Shown here: positions 14,455 to 22,061 of the stretch, piece after piece
Position numbering within the stretch: position 1 is the stretch's first letter
How the letters are laid out: the number at the start of each line of letters is the position of its first letter
NCBI GenBank assembly: GCA_052146895.1
Contig: JBKQLZ010000273.1
Span: 1 to 22,808, forward strand
Length of the DNA: 22,808 bases
Source: Palsa-601 sp052146895
Lineage (GTDB): Bacteria; Actinomycetota; Acidimicrobiia; Acidimicrobiales; Bog-793
Direction of reading: 5' to 3'
The notes under the pieces: model-generated
Told to the model about the DNA's origin: nothing
Seen by the model: only the letters and a program-made list of their open reading frames with translations
Databases searched by the model: none
Program-made: the position numbers and the translations under genes

Positions 14455-16565
14455 TGCACCACCGCCGGCTCCCCCGCGTCACTCGACTCCGACTCGTCAC
14501 GCCCGCCAGCCCTGTCCGCGCCCGGGCCGGCGCGGCCCGCGGCGCTGGGCTCGGACGGGGCGACAGTTTCTTCTCCGGTCGCCCCGGAGGAGCCCAGCGT
14601 CGCAGCTGAGCCACGGACAACCGAAGCCGACACGGGCTCAGTCCCCCGCCGCCGCTTCCCGGGCACTGCAGCCAACACCGCCCCGAACGCAGTAAGGAAC
14701 CCGCCGAACCAGAGCCACTTCACGAGCGGCTGGTCCACGTAACCGAACGCGACAGGTCCCGTCCCGGTGGGGGAGGCACTGTCGATCGTCAGGTAGATGT
14801 CCCCTTGGAAGAAGGACGAATCGATCCCGGGTGTCCCGATTCCCTCTTGCCCGGGGAAGTTGCTGATCGCGGGACGTAAGAGGGCGCCATCGACGAGGAC
14901 GGTCGCGACGACGCCGTCTCTATTGGGATATGAGAAGTGCCGAGCGGACTCGAAGACGATCGAGTGCCCACCGAACTCAGCCCGACCCCCCGGGCGCAGC
15001 ACGACAGTCCCGCGGTGGCCGAACGAAGTGGCAGCGGCCAGGCCACATGCCACGACGACGACGCCAAGGTGGACGACCATCCCGCCGTTCGCCCGCCCGA
15101 CGAGCCCTCGCCAGGCGCCGGCTCCGGAGCGGTGCGCCGACACCGTTGCGAGCACGAGCTGGCGCATGGCGGATCCCCCGGCCACGCCCGCCAAGCCGAA
15201 CGCCGCAAGCGGTGTGAAACCACGCACGCCGCCGATCACGCACCCCACTACGACCGCGACGCCGATCCAGGCAGGGATCGCGAGGCGCGACCGCAACAGG
15301 GGCGACGACGCCGCCCGCCAAGGCAATACCGGTGCGACAGCCATGAAGAAGAGCAGCGCGAACCCGATCGGGACGGTCACCGAGTCGTAGTAGGGCGTGC
15401 CGACGGAGATCTCCTGATGGCCCAAGGCCTCGACGAACAGTGGGAATACCGTGCCGATGAGGACGACAACGGCGAACGCCGCGAAGAGCAGGTTGTTCAC
15501 GAGAAACGCGCCCTCCCGCGACACCGGCGAGTCGATCGATCCGGGGGAGTGCAGCCGATCGCCTCGCCAGCCGATCAGGCCAACCCCGACGGCGACCACC
15601 AGCCCGAAATAGGCCAAGAGAAGCGGCCCGATGCCTGAGTCGCTGAAGGAGTGGACCGACTGGATGACGCCCGACCGCGTGAGGAAGGTACCGAGAATCG
15701 TCAGCGCGTATGTCGCAATCAGGAGAGAGATGTTCCAGACGCGGAGCAGGCCTCGCCGCTCCTGCACCATGACCGAGTGGAGGTATGCGGTGGCCGTCAG
15801 CCACGGTAGTAGCGCGGCGTTCTCCACCGGGTCCCATGCCCAGAAGCCGCCCCATCCGAGCACCTCGTAGGACCACCACGCGCCCATCACTATGCCGATC
15901 GTCAGGAACGCCCAGGCGATCACAGTCCACCGACGCGTCTCGATCAGCCAGCCCTCGCCGAGTCGCCCCGTGGCCAGCGCCGCGACCGCAAACGCGAACG
16001 GGATGGTGAACCCGACGTATCCGAGGTACAAGAAGACCGGGTGAAACGCGATCAGGACGTTGTCCTGCAGGAGGGGGTTCGGCCCGAGCCCGTTCGAGAC
16101 AGGTGCGCCCGCGACGGTGATGAAAGGGTTGGCGGGTCCTGCCATGAGACCGAAGAAGAATGTCGCCGCAGCCATCCCGACGAGCGTCGCCCACGCGACG
16201 AGCCGGTCCGCCGACCGCGCCCGGAAGCGCCAGTACATGACGGTGAGGTAACCCGTCAGAACGAGTGACCACAGCAGGATCGAACCCTGAAGCGCCGACC
16301 ACATTCCGGTGATGTCGTAAAGCAGAGGAGTTTGCCGGCTGTTGTTGTTGGCGACGTAGGAAAGCGCGAAGTCGTGCGTGAGCAGCGCATGCTCCATCGC
16401 GAACGTCGCGAGCAGGACTCCGGCTATCACACCGAAGATGGCCTTGGGCGCCGCCGCCAGAAGCGAGTCGCGGCGGAGCACGAGTCCCAGCACCAGCCCG
16501 ATCACGCACCCCGCCGCAGAGACGAGGCCGAGAGCGACCCCGATCTGCCCGAGAATTGCGTTCAC
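14451..16565 (-). CDS. ccmF: Cytochrome c heme lyase subunit CcmF
   Basis: The 704-residue polytopic membrane protein carries the heme-handling WWD signature WGGFWAWDPVEN at 238-249. Candidate heme-ligand histidines lie in AFHPVFLYLGYVG (H175) and QSVHSFS (H304). Length and membrane pattern fit CcmF, which with CcmH and CcmI attaches heme to apocytochrome c. The last roughly 60 residues, after the final membrane helix, are Ser/Ala/Gly/Glu-rich and probably disordered, a tail not typical of proteobacterial CcmF. It starts at GTG, overlapping ccmE by 4 bp. A second large open frame within the same bases (14977-16509) is a shadow. Confidence 0.95.
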   Translation of the reverse strand: MNAILGQIGVALGLVSAAGCVIGLVLGLVLRRDSLLAAAPKAIFGVIAGVLLATFAMEHALLTHDFALSYVANNNSRQTPLLYDITGMWSALQGSILLWSLVLTGYLTVMYWRFRARSADRLVAWATLVGMAAATFFFGLMAGPANPFITVAGAPVSNGLGPNPLLQDNVLIAFHPVFLYLGYVGFTIPFAFAVAALATGRLGEGWLIETRRWTVIAWAFLTIGIVMGAWWSYEVLGWGGFWAWDPVENAALLPWLTATAYLHSVMVQERRGLLRVWNISLLIATYALTILGTFLTRSGVIQSVHSFSDSGIGPLLLAYFGLVVAVGVGLIGWRGDRLHSPGSIDSPVSREGAFLVNNLLFAAFAVVVLIGTVFPLFVEALGHQEISVGTPYYDSVTVPIGFALLFFMAVAPVLPWRAASSPLLRSRLAIPAWIGVAVVVGCVIGGVRGFTPLAAFGLAGVAGGSAMRQLVLATVSAHRSGAGAWRGLVGRANGGMVVHLGVVVVACGLAAATSFGHRGTVVLRPGGRAEFGGHSIVFESARHFSYPNRDGVVATVLVDGALLRPAISNFPGQEGIGTPGIDSSFFQGDIYLTIDSASPTGTGPVAFGYVDQPLVKWLWFGGFLTAFGAVLAAVPGKRRRGTEPVSASVVRGSAATLGSSGATGEETVAPSEPSAAGRAGPGADRAGGRDESESSDAGEPAVVQ

Positions 16566-17032
16566 GTGTGGGTGCCGGTCTTCGCCACGACCTTCACCCG
16601 GTTCGGATGCGCGGCGATGTATTGCTGGGAATGCTTGACCATTATCTGATCAGAGGCGAAGCCATCAGAGTTACCGACGAAATGCCCGACGACCACTACT
16701 GGGAGGCCGGGACGGAACATCTCCGGCGGGTCACCCGTGTTCTCGACGTGGATCGTCGCCCCGCCTTGTGCTATCTCGAAGGTGACCTGAGTGCTACCCA
16801 CCCGATGTACCGAGCCGTAGACCACAGTCCCCTCGAGCTGAAAGGTTGAGTTGCCGAGTGTCGCCCGTTGAGCAATCGCCTCGTTAGCAGTCTTGAAAAA
16901 CACAATCGCTGAAGTAAGCCCTTTGTAAACAAGGAACCCCAGCGCCATCACGATCACCAAGCCCGCGACAGCAAGCCGCCGGCTAGACCCCGCTCCGCCG
17001 CGTCGCGGCCGAACCGGAGCCGCGTCGCTCAC
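16562..17032 (-). CDS. ccmE: Periplasmic heme chaperone CcmE
   Basis: The 156-residue product has an N-terminal membrane anchor (about 20-36) and an OB-fold domain. The heme-attachment motif is IMVKHSQQYIAA, with H134 and Y138 matching the HxxxY of canonical CcmE. The histidine is the covalent heme site; a Cys-type variant (CxxxY) exists in other bacteria and in archaea, so this is the canonical type. It starts at GTG overlapping ccmD by 4 bp and its stop overlaps ccmF by 4 bp. Confidence 0.93.
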   Translation of the reverse strand: MSDAAPVRPRRGGAGSSRRLAVAGLVIVMALGFLVYKGLTSAIVFFKTANEAIAQRATLGNSTFQLEGTVVYGSVHRVGSTQVTFEIAQGGATIHVENTGDPPEMFRPGLPVVVVGHFVGNSDGFASDQIMVKHSQQYIAAHPNRVKVVAKTGTHT

Positions 17033-17241
17033 GTCAGCACCCCCCGGTCATCGTCCGCGACGCTGTCCGCGTCGCTGGGCGCGTCTCCGGCGACCTGAGA
17101 AACGGTCGCCGGTTCCGCTCCCAGCCCTGCGGACGCAGATAGTCGGCGCCTAGCTGCCTTTTCGCGGACTATGACGCTGACTGAATAGGTAGCGAGGGTG
17201 GCTAGCACGACCGTATAGCCCAGTTCGATGTAGCCGCTCAC
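17029..17241 (-). CDS. ccmD: Small membrane protein CcmD-like
   Basis: The 70-residue product starts at a GTG overlapping the ccmC stop by 4 bp. It reads SGYIELGYTVVLATLAT, one membrane helix (about 5-25), then a basic stretch REKAARRR and an acidic, probably cytosolic tail. CcmD helps release heme-loaded CcmE from the CcmABC complex. Topology and position between ccmC and ccmE support the call; conservation in this family is weak. The acidic tail of about 35 residues makes it about as long as proteobacterial CcmD. A longer open frame reading back to 17901 lies inside ccmC and is rejected. Confidence 0.82.
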   Translation of the reverse strand: MSGYIELGYTVVLATLATYSVSVIVREKAARRRLSASAGLGAEPATVSQVAGDAPSDADSVADDDRGVLT

Positions 17242-17966
17242 ACCAGGACCTTGCCTTCTGCGCGGCGCTCGTCGATGGCTTGGAGCAGACCTTCGTTGGC
17301 TTCGCTGTCCTGCAGGCCCGCCAGCCGGTATCTGTGTGCGGTCAGCCACCCGTAGGCGAGAGTGAAAGAGACGAATCCGAGCAGCAAGGTCCAGGCCATT
17401 GAGCCGTGGACGTACAAGTGGCGGCCTGTGAAGTCGATGGTTGGGGCCTGGTGCAGGCTGCGCCACCATGAGACTGAGAAGTACACGACGGGCACGTCGA
17501 CGAAGGCGATGAGGCCGGCGATGGCCGAGCGGCGGGCCACGACCTCGGGATCGCCTGGCACGCGCCGGATCGCCAGGTATCCGAGGTAAAGGACGAACAG
17601 CAGCGCGGTAGTGGTGAGGAGCGGATCCCACGTCCACCACACGCCCCAGGTCGGCCTTCCCCAGATCGAGCCGGTCGCGAGCGTCAACCCTGTGAAGACG
17701 ACGCCGACTTCGGCAGAGGCTCCAGCCATCCGGTCGAAGCGGGCATGACGAGTCCTCGGCCACAAATAGAGCAGGCTGGACAGGAACGCCATCCCGTACG
17801 CGACGAACGCCACCCATGCCATCGGTGGATGGATGTAGAGCAGACGCACCAGCCCGTGGGGGAAGCCGACAGCGTTCGGTGTCACCCACAGCCCGAGCCA
17901 CGCGGTGGCCGCCACGCCCACCAGAGCGAGGATTCCGGTCGCCCTGAGCACCCTCGATCCCGTCAT
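17238..17966 (-). CDS. ccmC: Heme transporter/handling protein CcmC
   Basis: The 242-residue protein has about six membrane helices. Its WWD motif is WGVWWTWDPLLT (107-118), flanked by two histidines, H46 (LLYIHPPMAW) and H172 (WWRSLHQAP), which are heme ligands in the family. CcmC delivers heme to CcmE. The ATG at 17966 overlaps the ccmB stop by 4 bp; an open frame continues upstream to 18230 but lies inside ccmB. The C-terminal cytosolic tail is charged. Confidence 0.94.
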   Translation of the reverse strand: MTGSRVLRATGILALVGVAATAWLGLWVTPNAVGFPHGLVRLLYIHPPMAWVAFVAYGMAFLSSLLYLWPRTRHARFDRMAGASAEVGVVFTGLTLATGSIWGRPTWGVWWTWDPLLTTTALLFVLYLGYLAIRRVPGDPEVVARRSAIAGLIAFVDVPVVYFSVSWWRSLHQAPTIDFTGRHLYVHGSMAWTLLLGFVSFTLAYGWLTAHRYRLAGLQDSEANEGLLQAIDERRAEGKVLV

Positions 17967-18631
17967 GACTCCTCCAAGAGCGGACCGAATGCCACGATCC
18001 CTATCGTCACGTACACGACCGCGAACACGGCCAACAACGACAGCCACCCGAGGCCACCCGAGGGCCTCCCGGCAAGGGCCTCGTCCCACGCCTTCGTGGC
18101 GGCGAGGAGGACGGGAGCGGCAACGGGGAGGAAGAGGAGAGGGAGGAGCGTCTCTTTCACTCTGAGTCCGGAGGCAACGGCTCCGTAGATGATGCCAACA
18201 GCGGCAAGCCCCACGGTCGCGGTCACGCAAACGGCCGCCAGCACAAGCCCGCCGGTGAGATGGGCACCGTACAGGACCGCGACGCCCACCGCGAGCAGTG
18301 CCTCGAGGACGAGCAGCTCAGCCACGACGGCTCCGGCCTTGCCGAGGAATATCCCGCCCGGGTCGAGTCCGGAGAGACGCAGACCGTCGCGGGCTCCGTC
18401 CGCCGACTCGACGGCAAAGCTGCGCTGCGTGGCGAGCAGGCAGGACAACAGCACGGCGATCCAGAACAGCCCTGCTGATGCCGGCGCCAGCACGCTGCGG
18501 TCCGGTCCGAGGGCGAGGCCGAACAGCAAGATGACGGCCGCCGCGAACGGCACGACTTGGTTGAGTGCCACCCGGGACCGTGCCTCGATGCGCAGGTCCT
18601 TGCCTGCCACAAGCCACGCGTCACGCAACAC
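17963..18631 (-). CDS. ccmB: Heme ABC-type exporter permease CcmB
   Basis: The 222-residue product has about six hydrophobic helices and the CcmB-like start LRDAWLVAGKDLRIEARSR, followed by LNQVVPFAAAVILLF and SADGARDGLRLSGLDPG. It is the membrane subunit of the CcmABCD complex, which uses ATP to free holo-CcmE. The GTG at 18631 is preferred; a TTG one codon later is possible. The start overlaps the ccmA stop by 11 bp, and the stop overlaps ccmC by 4 bp. The longer open frame to 18958 runs within ccmA. Confidence 0.9.
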   Translation of the reverse strand: MLRDAWLVAGKDLRIEARSRVALNQVVPFAAAVILLFGLALGPDRSVLAPASAGLFWIAVLLSCLLATQRSFAVESADGARDGLRLSGLDPGGIFLGKAGAVVAELLVLEALLAVGVAVLYGAHLTGGLVLAAVCVTATVGLAAVGIIYGAVASGLRVKETLLPLLFLPVAAPVLLAATKAWDEALAGRPSGGLGWLSLLAVFAVVYVTIGIVAFGPLLEES

Positions 18632-19277
18632 TGGCGGGCTCCTCCACGACCTGGCCACCTGCCAGCCAGACGGTGCGATTGGACAGAGCGCCTGCGTGCT
18701 CGTGCTCGTGCGAGCAGAGAAGCACGGTCCGTCCCTTCGCCCGGGACTCGGTGATGAGCTCGTCGAGCAGCTCGCGGCCCTCCTGGTCCAGACCGGCATG
18801 AGGTTCGTCGAGCAACCACAGCCGCGGGTCACGTGCGAGGAGAAGTGCAAGGGCCGTGCGGCGCCGCTGGCCTGCGGATAGCCGCCCGACTGGCGTCGAT
18901 GGGAGGCGACCGTCGAGCCCGAGCCTGGCTGCGGCGGCCGCCGCCAGGTCCGTATCAAGGCCGAAGCTGCGCAGCGCGTAACGCAGGTTCTCCTCGACCG
19001 TGAGCTCTTCGTAGAGAAAGCCCTGGTGACCGAGAAGGCCTACATGCCTCCGGACCGCGCTGCGGTCGACCGCAAGGTCGTAGCCGAGCACCGAGGCCTC
19101 GCCTGAGTGCAGCGGGACGAGCCCGCAACAGAGCCTCAGCAGGCTCGTCTTACCGGCGCCATTCGGCCCGCGGACGTGCGCGACCTCACCCTCGTCGATC
19201 TCGAGCGAGACTCCGGCGAGGAGGGGGAAGCGACCGGCGAGGGCAACGGCCTCACGTAGACGTACGGCAGGCGCCAT
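18621..19277 (-). CDS. ccmA: Heme ABC-type exporter ATPase CcmA
   Basis: The 218-residue protein has Walker A GPNGAGKTS (37-45), the Q-loop region GLLGHQGFLYEELT, the signature LSAGQRRR, Walker B LWLLDEPHAGLD and the H-loop LCSHEH. Length and the LSAGQ(R/K)RR signature fit CcmA. It is the first gene of the nine-gene ccm operon. GAGGG lies 7-8 bases before the ATG. Confidence 0.93.
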   Translation of the reverse strand: MAPAVRLREAVALAGRFPLLAGVSLEIDEGEVAHVRGPNGAGKTSLLRLCCGLVPLHSGEASVLGYDLAVDRSAVRRHVGLLGHQGFLYEELTVEENLRYALRSFGLDTDLAAAAAARLGLDGRLPSTPVGRLSAGQRRRTALALLLARDPRLWLLDEPHAGLDQEGRELLDELITESRAKGRTVLLCSHEHEHAGALSNRTVWLAGGQVVEEPASVA

Positions 19278-19289
19278 GGGACTGCCCTC

Positions 19290-19320
19290 ATGCTACGGGC
19301 CAAGGCCCTGATCTGGCCAA
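19290..19320 (-). promoter_or_regulatory. Candidate promoter region of the ccm operon
   Basis: On the minus strand TTGGCC (19320-19315) and TAGCAT (19295-19290) are separated by 19 bases, longer than ideal. They lie in the only 76-base spacer ahead of ccmA. The elements are weak matches and the call rests mainly on position. Confidence 0.28.
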
Positions 19321-19328
19321 GCGGCCAG
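19313..19328 (-). terminator. Hairpin after gmd (possible terminator)
   Basis: CTGGCC-AAGC-GGCCAG is a perfect 6-bp GC-rich stem with a 4-base loop, about 25 bases past the gmd stop. No T-tract follows, so termination would be of the T-poor kind or Rho-dependent. It overlaps the candidate ccm -35 element. Confidence 0.4.
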
Positions 19329-19353
19329 CACAGCGACGCAACCTAGTGACGGA

Positions 19354-20325
19354 TCACGTCGTCTGCGAGCGCAGAAGATCGATGTCGGCATCGACCATCA
19401 TCTGAACGAGCCCCTCGAAACTCACCTCGGTCTCCCACCCGATCTCCGCCCGCGCCCTGGTCGCGTCGCCCACCAGTAGGTCCACCTCCGCAGGCCGGAG
19501 GAACTGCTCGTCGATAACGACGTGGTGGGACATCTCGAGGCCGGCGCGATCAAAGGCGACCTCGCAAAGCTCCCGCACCGAGTGCGTCTCGCCACTTGCC
19601 ACGACGTAGTCCTGCGGATTGTCCTGCTGCAGCATCGCCCACATGGCGCGGACGTAGTCGCCGGCGTAGCCCCAGTCGCGTTTCGCGTCGAGGTTGCCGA
19701 GGCGCAACTCCTTGTCGAGTCCGAGCTTGATGCGGGCGACGCCGTTGCTCACCTTGCGGGGCAGGAACTCGAGCCCTCGACGTGGGCTTTCATGGTTGAA
19801 CAAGATGCCGGAGGAGGCGTGCATCTGGTAGCTCTCGCGGTAGTTGACGGTGATCCAGTGGCCGTACACCTTGGCGACGCCGTAAGGGCTTCGTGGGTAG
19901 AAGGGCGTGTTCTCCCGCTGCGGGGTCTCGTGGACCTTCCCGAACATCTCCGACGAGCTGGCCTGGTAGAAGCGGATCTCGGGATCTGTGAGGCGTATCG
20001 CGTCGAGGATGCGGGTCACCCCCATGGCCGTCACCTCACCCGTGAGCACGGGCTGGCTCCAGGAAGTCTGAACAAAGGACTGGGCGGCGAGGTTGTAGAC
20101 CTCCGCGGGACGATGCTCGCGCAGGACGTGGATCATGGAGGCCTCGTCGAGTATGTCCCCTGGAACGAGTGTCAGCTGGTCCTGGATGTGGGCGATCCGC
20201 TCGAAATTGACGGTGCTCGAGCGGCGAACCATGCCGATCACCTCGTAACCCTTCGAGAGCAGCAGCTCGGCCAGGTACGAGCCGTCTTGGCCGGTAATTC
20301 CGGTGATCAACGCGCGGCGGGGCAT
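19354..20325 (-). CDS. gmd: GDP-mannose 4,6-dehydratase
   Basis: The 323-residue product begins MPRRALITGITGQDGSYLAE, with the NADP-binding GITGQDG (9-15). The catalytic set follows: SSSEMFG (123-129), YGVAK (Y148, K152) and NHESPRRG (177-184). It makes GDP-4-keto-6-deoxy-D-mannose, the precursor of GDP-fucose, GDP-rhamnose, GDP-perosamine and others. Length fits the family. No second-step enzyme (fucose synthase, RMD or perosamine aminotransferase) is in the window, so the final sugar is unknown. It diverges from a glycosyltransferase gene by 34 bases. Confidence 0.96.
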   Translation of the reverse strand: MPRRALITGITGQDGSYLAELLLSKGYEVIGMVRRSSTVNFERIAHIQDQLTLVPGDILDEASMIHVLREHRPAEVYNLAAQSFVQTSWSQPVLTGEVTAMGVTRILDAIRLTDPEIRFYQASSSEMFGKVHETPQRENTPFYPRSPYGVAKVYGHWITVNYRESYQMHASSGILFNHESPRRGLEFLPRKVSNGVARIKLGLDKELRLGNLDAKRDWGYAGDYVRAMWAMLQQDNPQDYVVASGETHSVRELCEVAFDRAGLEMSHHVVIDEQFLRPAEVDLLVGDATRARAEIGWETEVSFEGLVQMMVDADIDLLRSQTT

Positions 20326-20359
20326 CGCATAGTTCTACTAGGTACCCATACTGCGTAAG
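20326..20359. promoter_or_regulatory. Very short divergent promoter region, gmd / glycosyltransferase
   Basis: Only 34 bases separate the two starts. On the plus strand CATACT (20347-20352) lies seven bases before the GTG at 20360. On the minus strand TAGAAC lies six bases before the gmd ATG. Both -10-like elements would place transcription starts at or next to the start codons, suggesting two leaderless transcripts. Any -35 contacts would fall across or inside the opposite gene. Confidence 0.35.
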
Positions 20360-21391
20360 GTGCCCGCCGTGGCCGCGCGCTCCGCTCCGGACTCTGTCCC
20401 CGCCCGGGTGGCCTTCGTCGGTCACCGGCTCGGAGCACCCGACGGCATCTCGGCGGCGTCAGCCGTCTGCCAGGACGCTTTCAGGTCGCTCGGCTCGCTC
20501 GTCACCACGATCGCCAGCGAAGGCACGGCGCATCACCTGGTGCCGCTGGACGAAGCATCTCTCGAGCAGCTGTTGAGCGACCAGGATCTTGTCGTTGTCG
20601 AGAACTGCTGCTCCAGCTGGTCGAATCCGCCCGAGACCGAGGCTCTCGCCCGCCTCCTAGCTGGTCGGCCCGCGATGCTCAGGCACCACGACCTCGCCTG
20701 GCAGGCCGGTGGCGGCGACCGCCTCCCACCAGACGATCCGGCATGGACGCACATCACGATCAACGAGCGCTCGCGGCTCGAGCTCGGCGCTCGGGGCATC
20801 GTCGCCCGGACGATCTACCACCACTTCGACATGGATCCGCCTCGGGGTGACAGGGAGAGGACGAGAGCAACTCTCGGGCTCGAGAGCGATCAACGCCTGC
20901 TCCTGCAGCCGACGAGGGTCGCTGCCTCCAAGAACGTCGCCGGTGGCCTTCTCCTCGCTCGCGGGATCGGCGCCGTGTACTGGGTCCTAGGCCCCGTCGA
21001 CGAGGACTATCACGCGCGTCTCGATCAGCTCGTGTCGCGCGCCGCAGTGCGCGTCATCCAGGGAAGACCCGATGGAGTCACCCTCGCTGACGCTTATGCA
21101 GCGAGCGACGCTGTCGTGCTTGCCTCCACCTGGGAGGGCTTCGGAAACGCCTCAATCGAGTCGGCCGCCTACCGGCGACCCTTCGCCATCGGTCCGTATC
21201 CGGTGGGTACGGAGCTTCGCCGATATGGTTTCTCGTGGTTCGACTGGCGCAACTCCGCTGCTCTCGATCGCTATCTCGCCGACCCGGACCCGTTCGTGGT
21301 CGATCGGAATGAGAGGGTGGCACGCATGCGTTTCTCCTCGTCCGATCTCGCGCAACAGCTGCTCCGGTTTGTTTACCGCGCGGTAAACTAA
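20360..21391 (+). CDS. GT-B fold glycosyltransferase (GT4-like)
   Basis: The 343-residue product has an N-terminal Rossmann-like start (ARVAFVGHRLGAPDGISAAS) with a glycine-containing acceptor loop. The C-terminal nucleotide-sugar domain has LLQPTRVAASKNVAGGL, then VIQGRPDG and ASDAVVLASTWEGFGNASIE, which holds the E-x7-E motif of retaining GT4 enzymes. No membrane segment is seen. Donor and acceptor are unknown; the divergent gmd suggests envelope or secondary glycosylation with a GDP-sugar, which is inference. The GTG at 20360 fits a leaderless message; an in-frame GTG at 20369 preceded by AAGGTG is a real alternative. Its last six codons before TAA coincide with a perfect palindrome (see 21371-21388). 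Confidence 0.83.
   Translation: MPAVAARSAPDSVPARVAFVGHRLGAPDGISAASAVCQDAFRSLGSLVTTIASEGTAHHLVPLDEASLEQLLSDQDLVVVENCCSSWSNPPETEALARLLAGRPAMLRHHDLAWQAGGGDRLPPDDPAWTHITINERSRLELGARGIVARTIYHHFDMDPPRGDRERTRATLGLESDQRLLLQPTRVAASKNVAGGLLLARGIGAVYWVLGPVDEDYHARLDQLVSRAAVRVIQGRPDGVTLADAYAASDAVVLASTWEGFGNASIESAAYRRPFAIGPYPVGTELRRYGFSWFDWRNSAALDRYLADPDPFVVDRNERVARMRFSSSDLAQQLLRFVYRAVN
21371..21388. promoter_or_regulatory. Perfect 18-bp palindrome, probable TetR operator
   Basis: GTTTACCGCGCGGTAAAC is a perfect palindrome with no spacer. It ends 10 bases before the tetR ATG and overlaps a -10-like TAAACT (21384-21389). This is the size and place expected of an autoregulatory TetR-family operator. It lies entirely within the last six sense codons of the glycosyltransferase gene. 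Confidence 0.75.
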
Positions 21392-21398
21392 TTTCGTC

Positions 21399-22043
21399 AT
21401 GCCATCTGTCACCGCCACTGCAACGGCGCCGCGGCGGCGACTTACGGCCGCGAGGCGGCGCCGCCAACTCATCGACGTTGCTCTCGAGACATTCGCGAGA
21501 ACGGGCTTCACCGCAACGACGATGGAGGACATCGCGACGGCTGCGGGTGTCACAAAACCCTTGCTTTATCAGCATTTTGCTTCCAAACGGGCGCTGTACT
21601 TAGAGCTGATCGACGATGTGACCGCACGCCTCATCGACGCGCTCGGGAGTTCCGCAGGCGCGGAGACCGTGTTCCGTCACCAAGTCGACGCGGGCATGCT
21701 CGCCTACTTCCGTTTCACGATCGAGAACCAGTCGGCCATCCGGATGCTCTACGACGCGCCCCACGACGAGGAGCTCGCTCGGGGTCTGCGGTCGATCCAG
21801 GATGCGATCGCGGAGTTCATCAGCCCTCTCATCGAGGCCGACATTGGCGAGGACCACCGGCGCACGCTCGCGATCGGCGTGGTGGGAATGACGGAGGGCG
21901 TGACGCGTCACTGGCTTCGTCAGAGGGCTCAACGTGGTTCGATCGTGAGTGACGCCGAGGCGGAGAAGGAAGCGATCTTGCTGGCCGAGCGGGTCGCCGA
22001 CTTCGCCTGGAGCGGCCTGCGGGGAGTCCACCGGATTACCTGA
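21399..22043 (+). CDS. TetR/AcrR-family transcriptional regulator
   Basis: The 214-residue product has an N-terminal helix-turn-helix (about 20-68), with LIDVALETFARTGFTATTMEDIA, then AGVTKPLLYQHFASKRALYLEL. A mostly helical C-terminal ligand and dimer domain follows. It begins seven bases after the glycosyltransferase stop. No Shine-Dalgarno precedes the ATG, consistent with a leaderless transcript from the TAAACT element. The palindrome at 21371-21388 suggests self-repression, perhaps with control of the convergent ABC exporter gene or others. The ligand is unknown. Confidence 0.93.
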   Translation: MPSVTATATAPRRRLTAARRRRQLIDVALETFARTGFTATTMEDIATAAGVTKPLLYQHFASKRALYLELIDDVTARLIDALGSSAGAETVFRHQVDAGMLAYFRFTIENQSAIRMLYDAPHDEELARGLRSIQDAIAEFISPLIEADIGEDHRRTLAIGVVGMTEGVTRHWLRQRAQRGSIVSDAEAEKEAILLAERVADFAWSGLRGVHRIT

Positions 22044-22061
22044 CCTCCGGGTCCGGTCAGG
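22039..22061. terminator. Bidirectional terminator hairpin between tetR and ABC transporter gene
   Basis: CCTGACC and GGTCAGG form a perfect 7-bp stem around a 9-base loop. The hairpin covers the 13-base gap between two convergent genes and takes in both stop codons. No T-tract is seen on either strand. Position and symmetry favour a shared terminator. Confidence 0.5.

Noticed and set aside
14977..16509. 510-codon open frame on the minus strand
   Set aside because: It lies wholly within ccmF in another frame, is Arg-rich and lacks any family motif; typical of GC-rich shadow frames.
17967..18230. Upstream extension of the ccmC frame
   Set aside because: It lies within ccmB; the ATG at 17966 overlaps the ccmB stop in the 4-bp pattern used throughout the operon.
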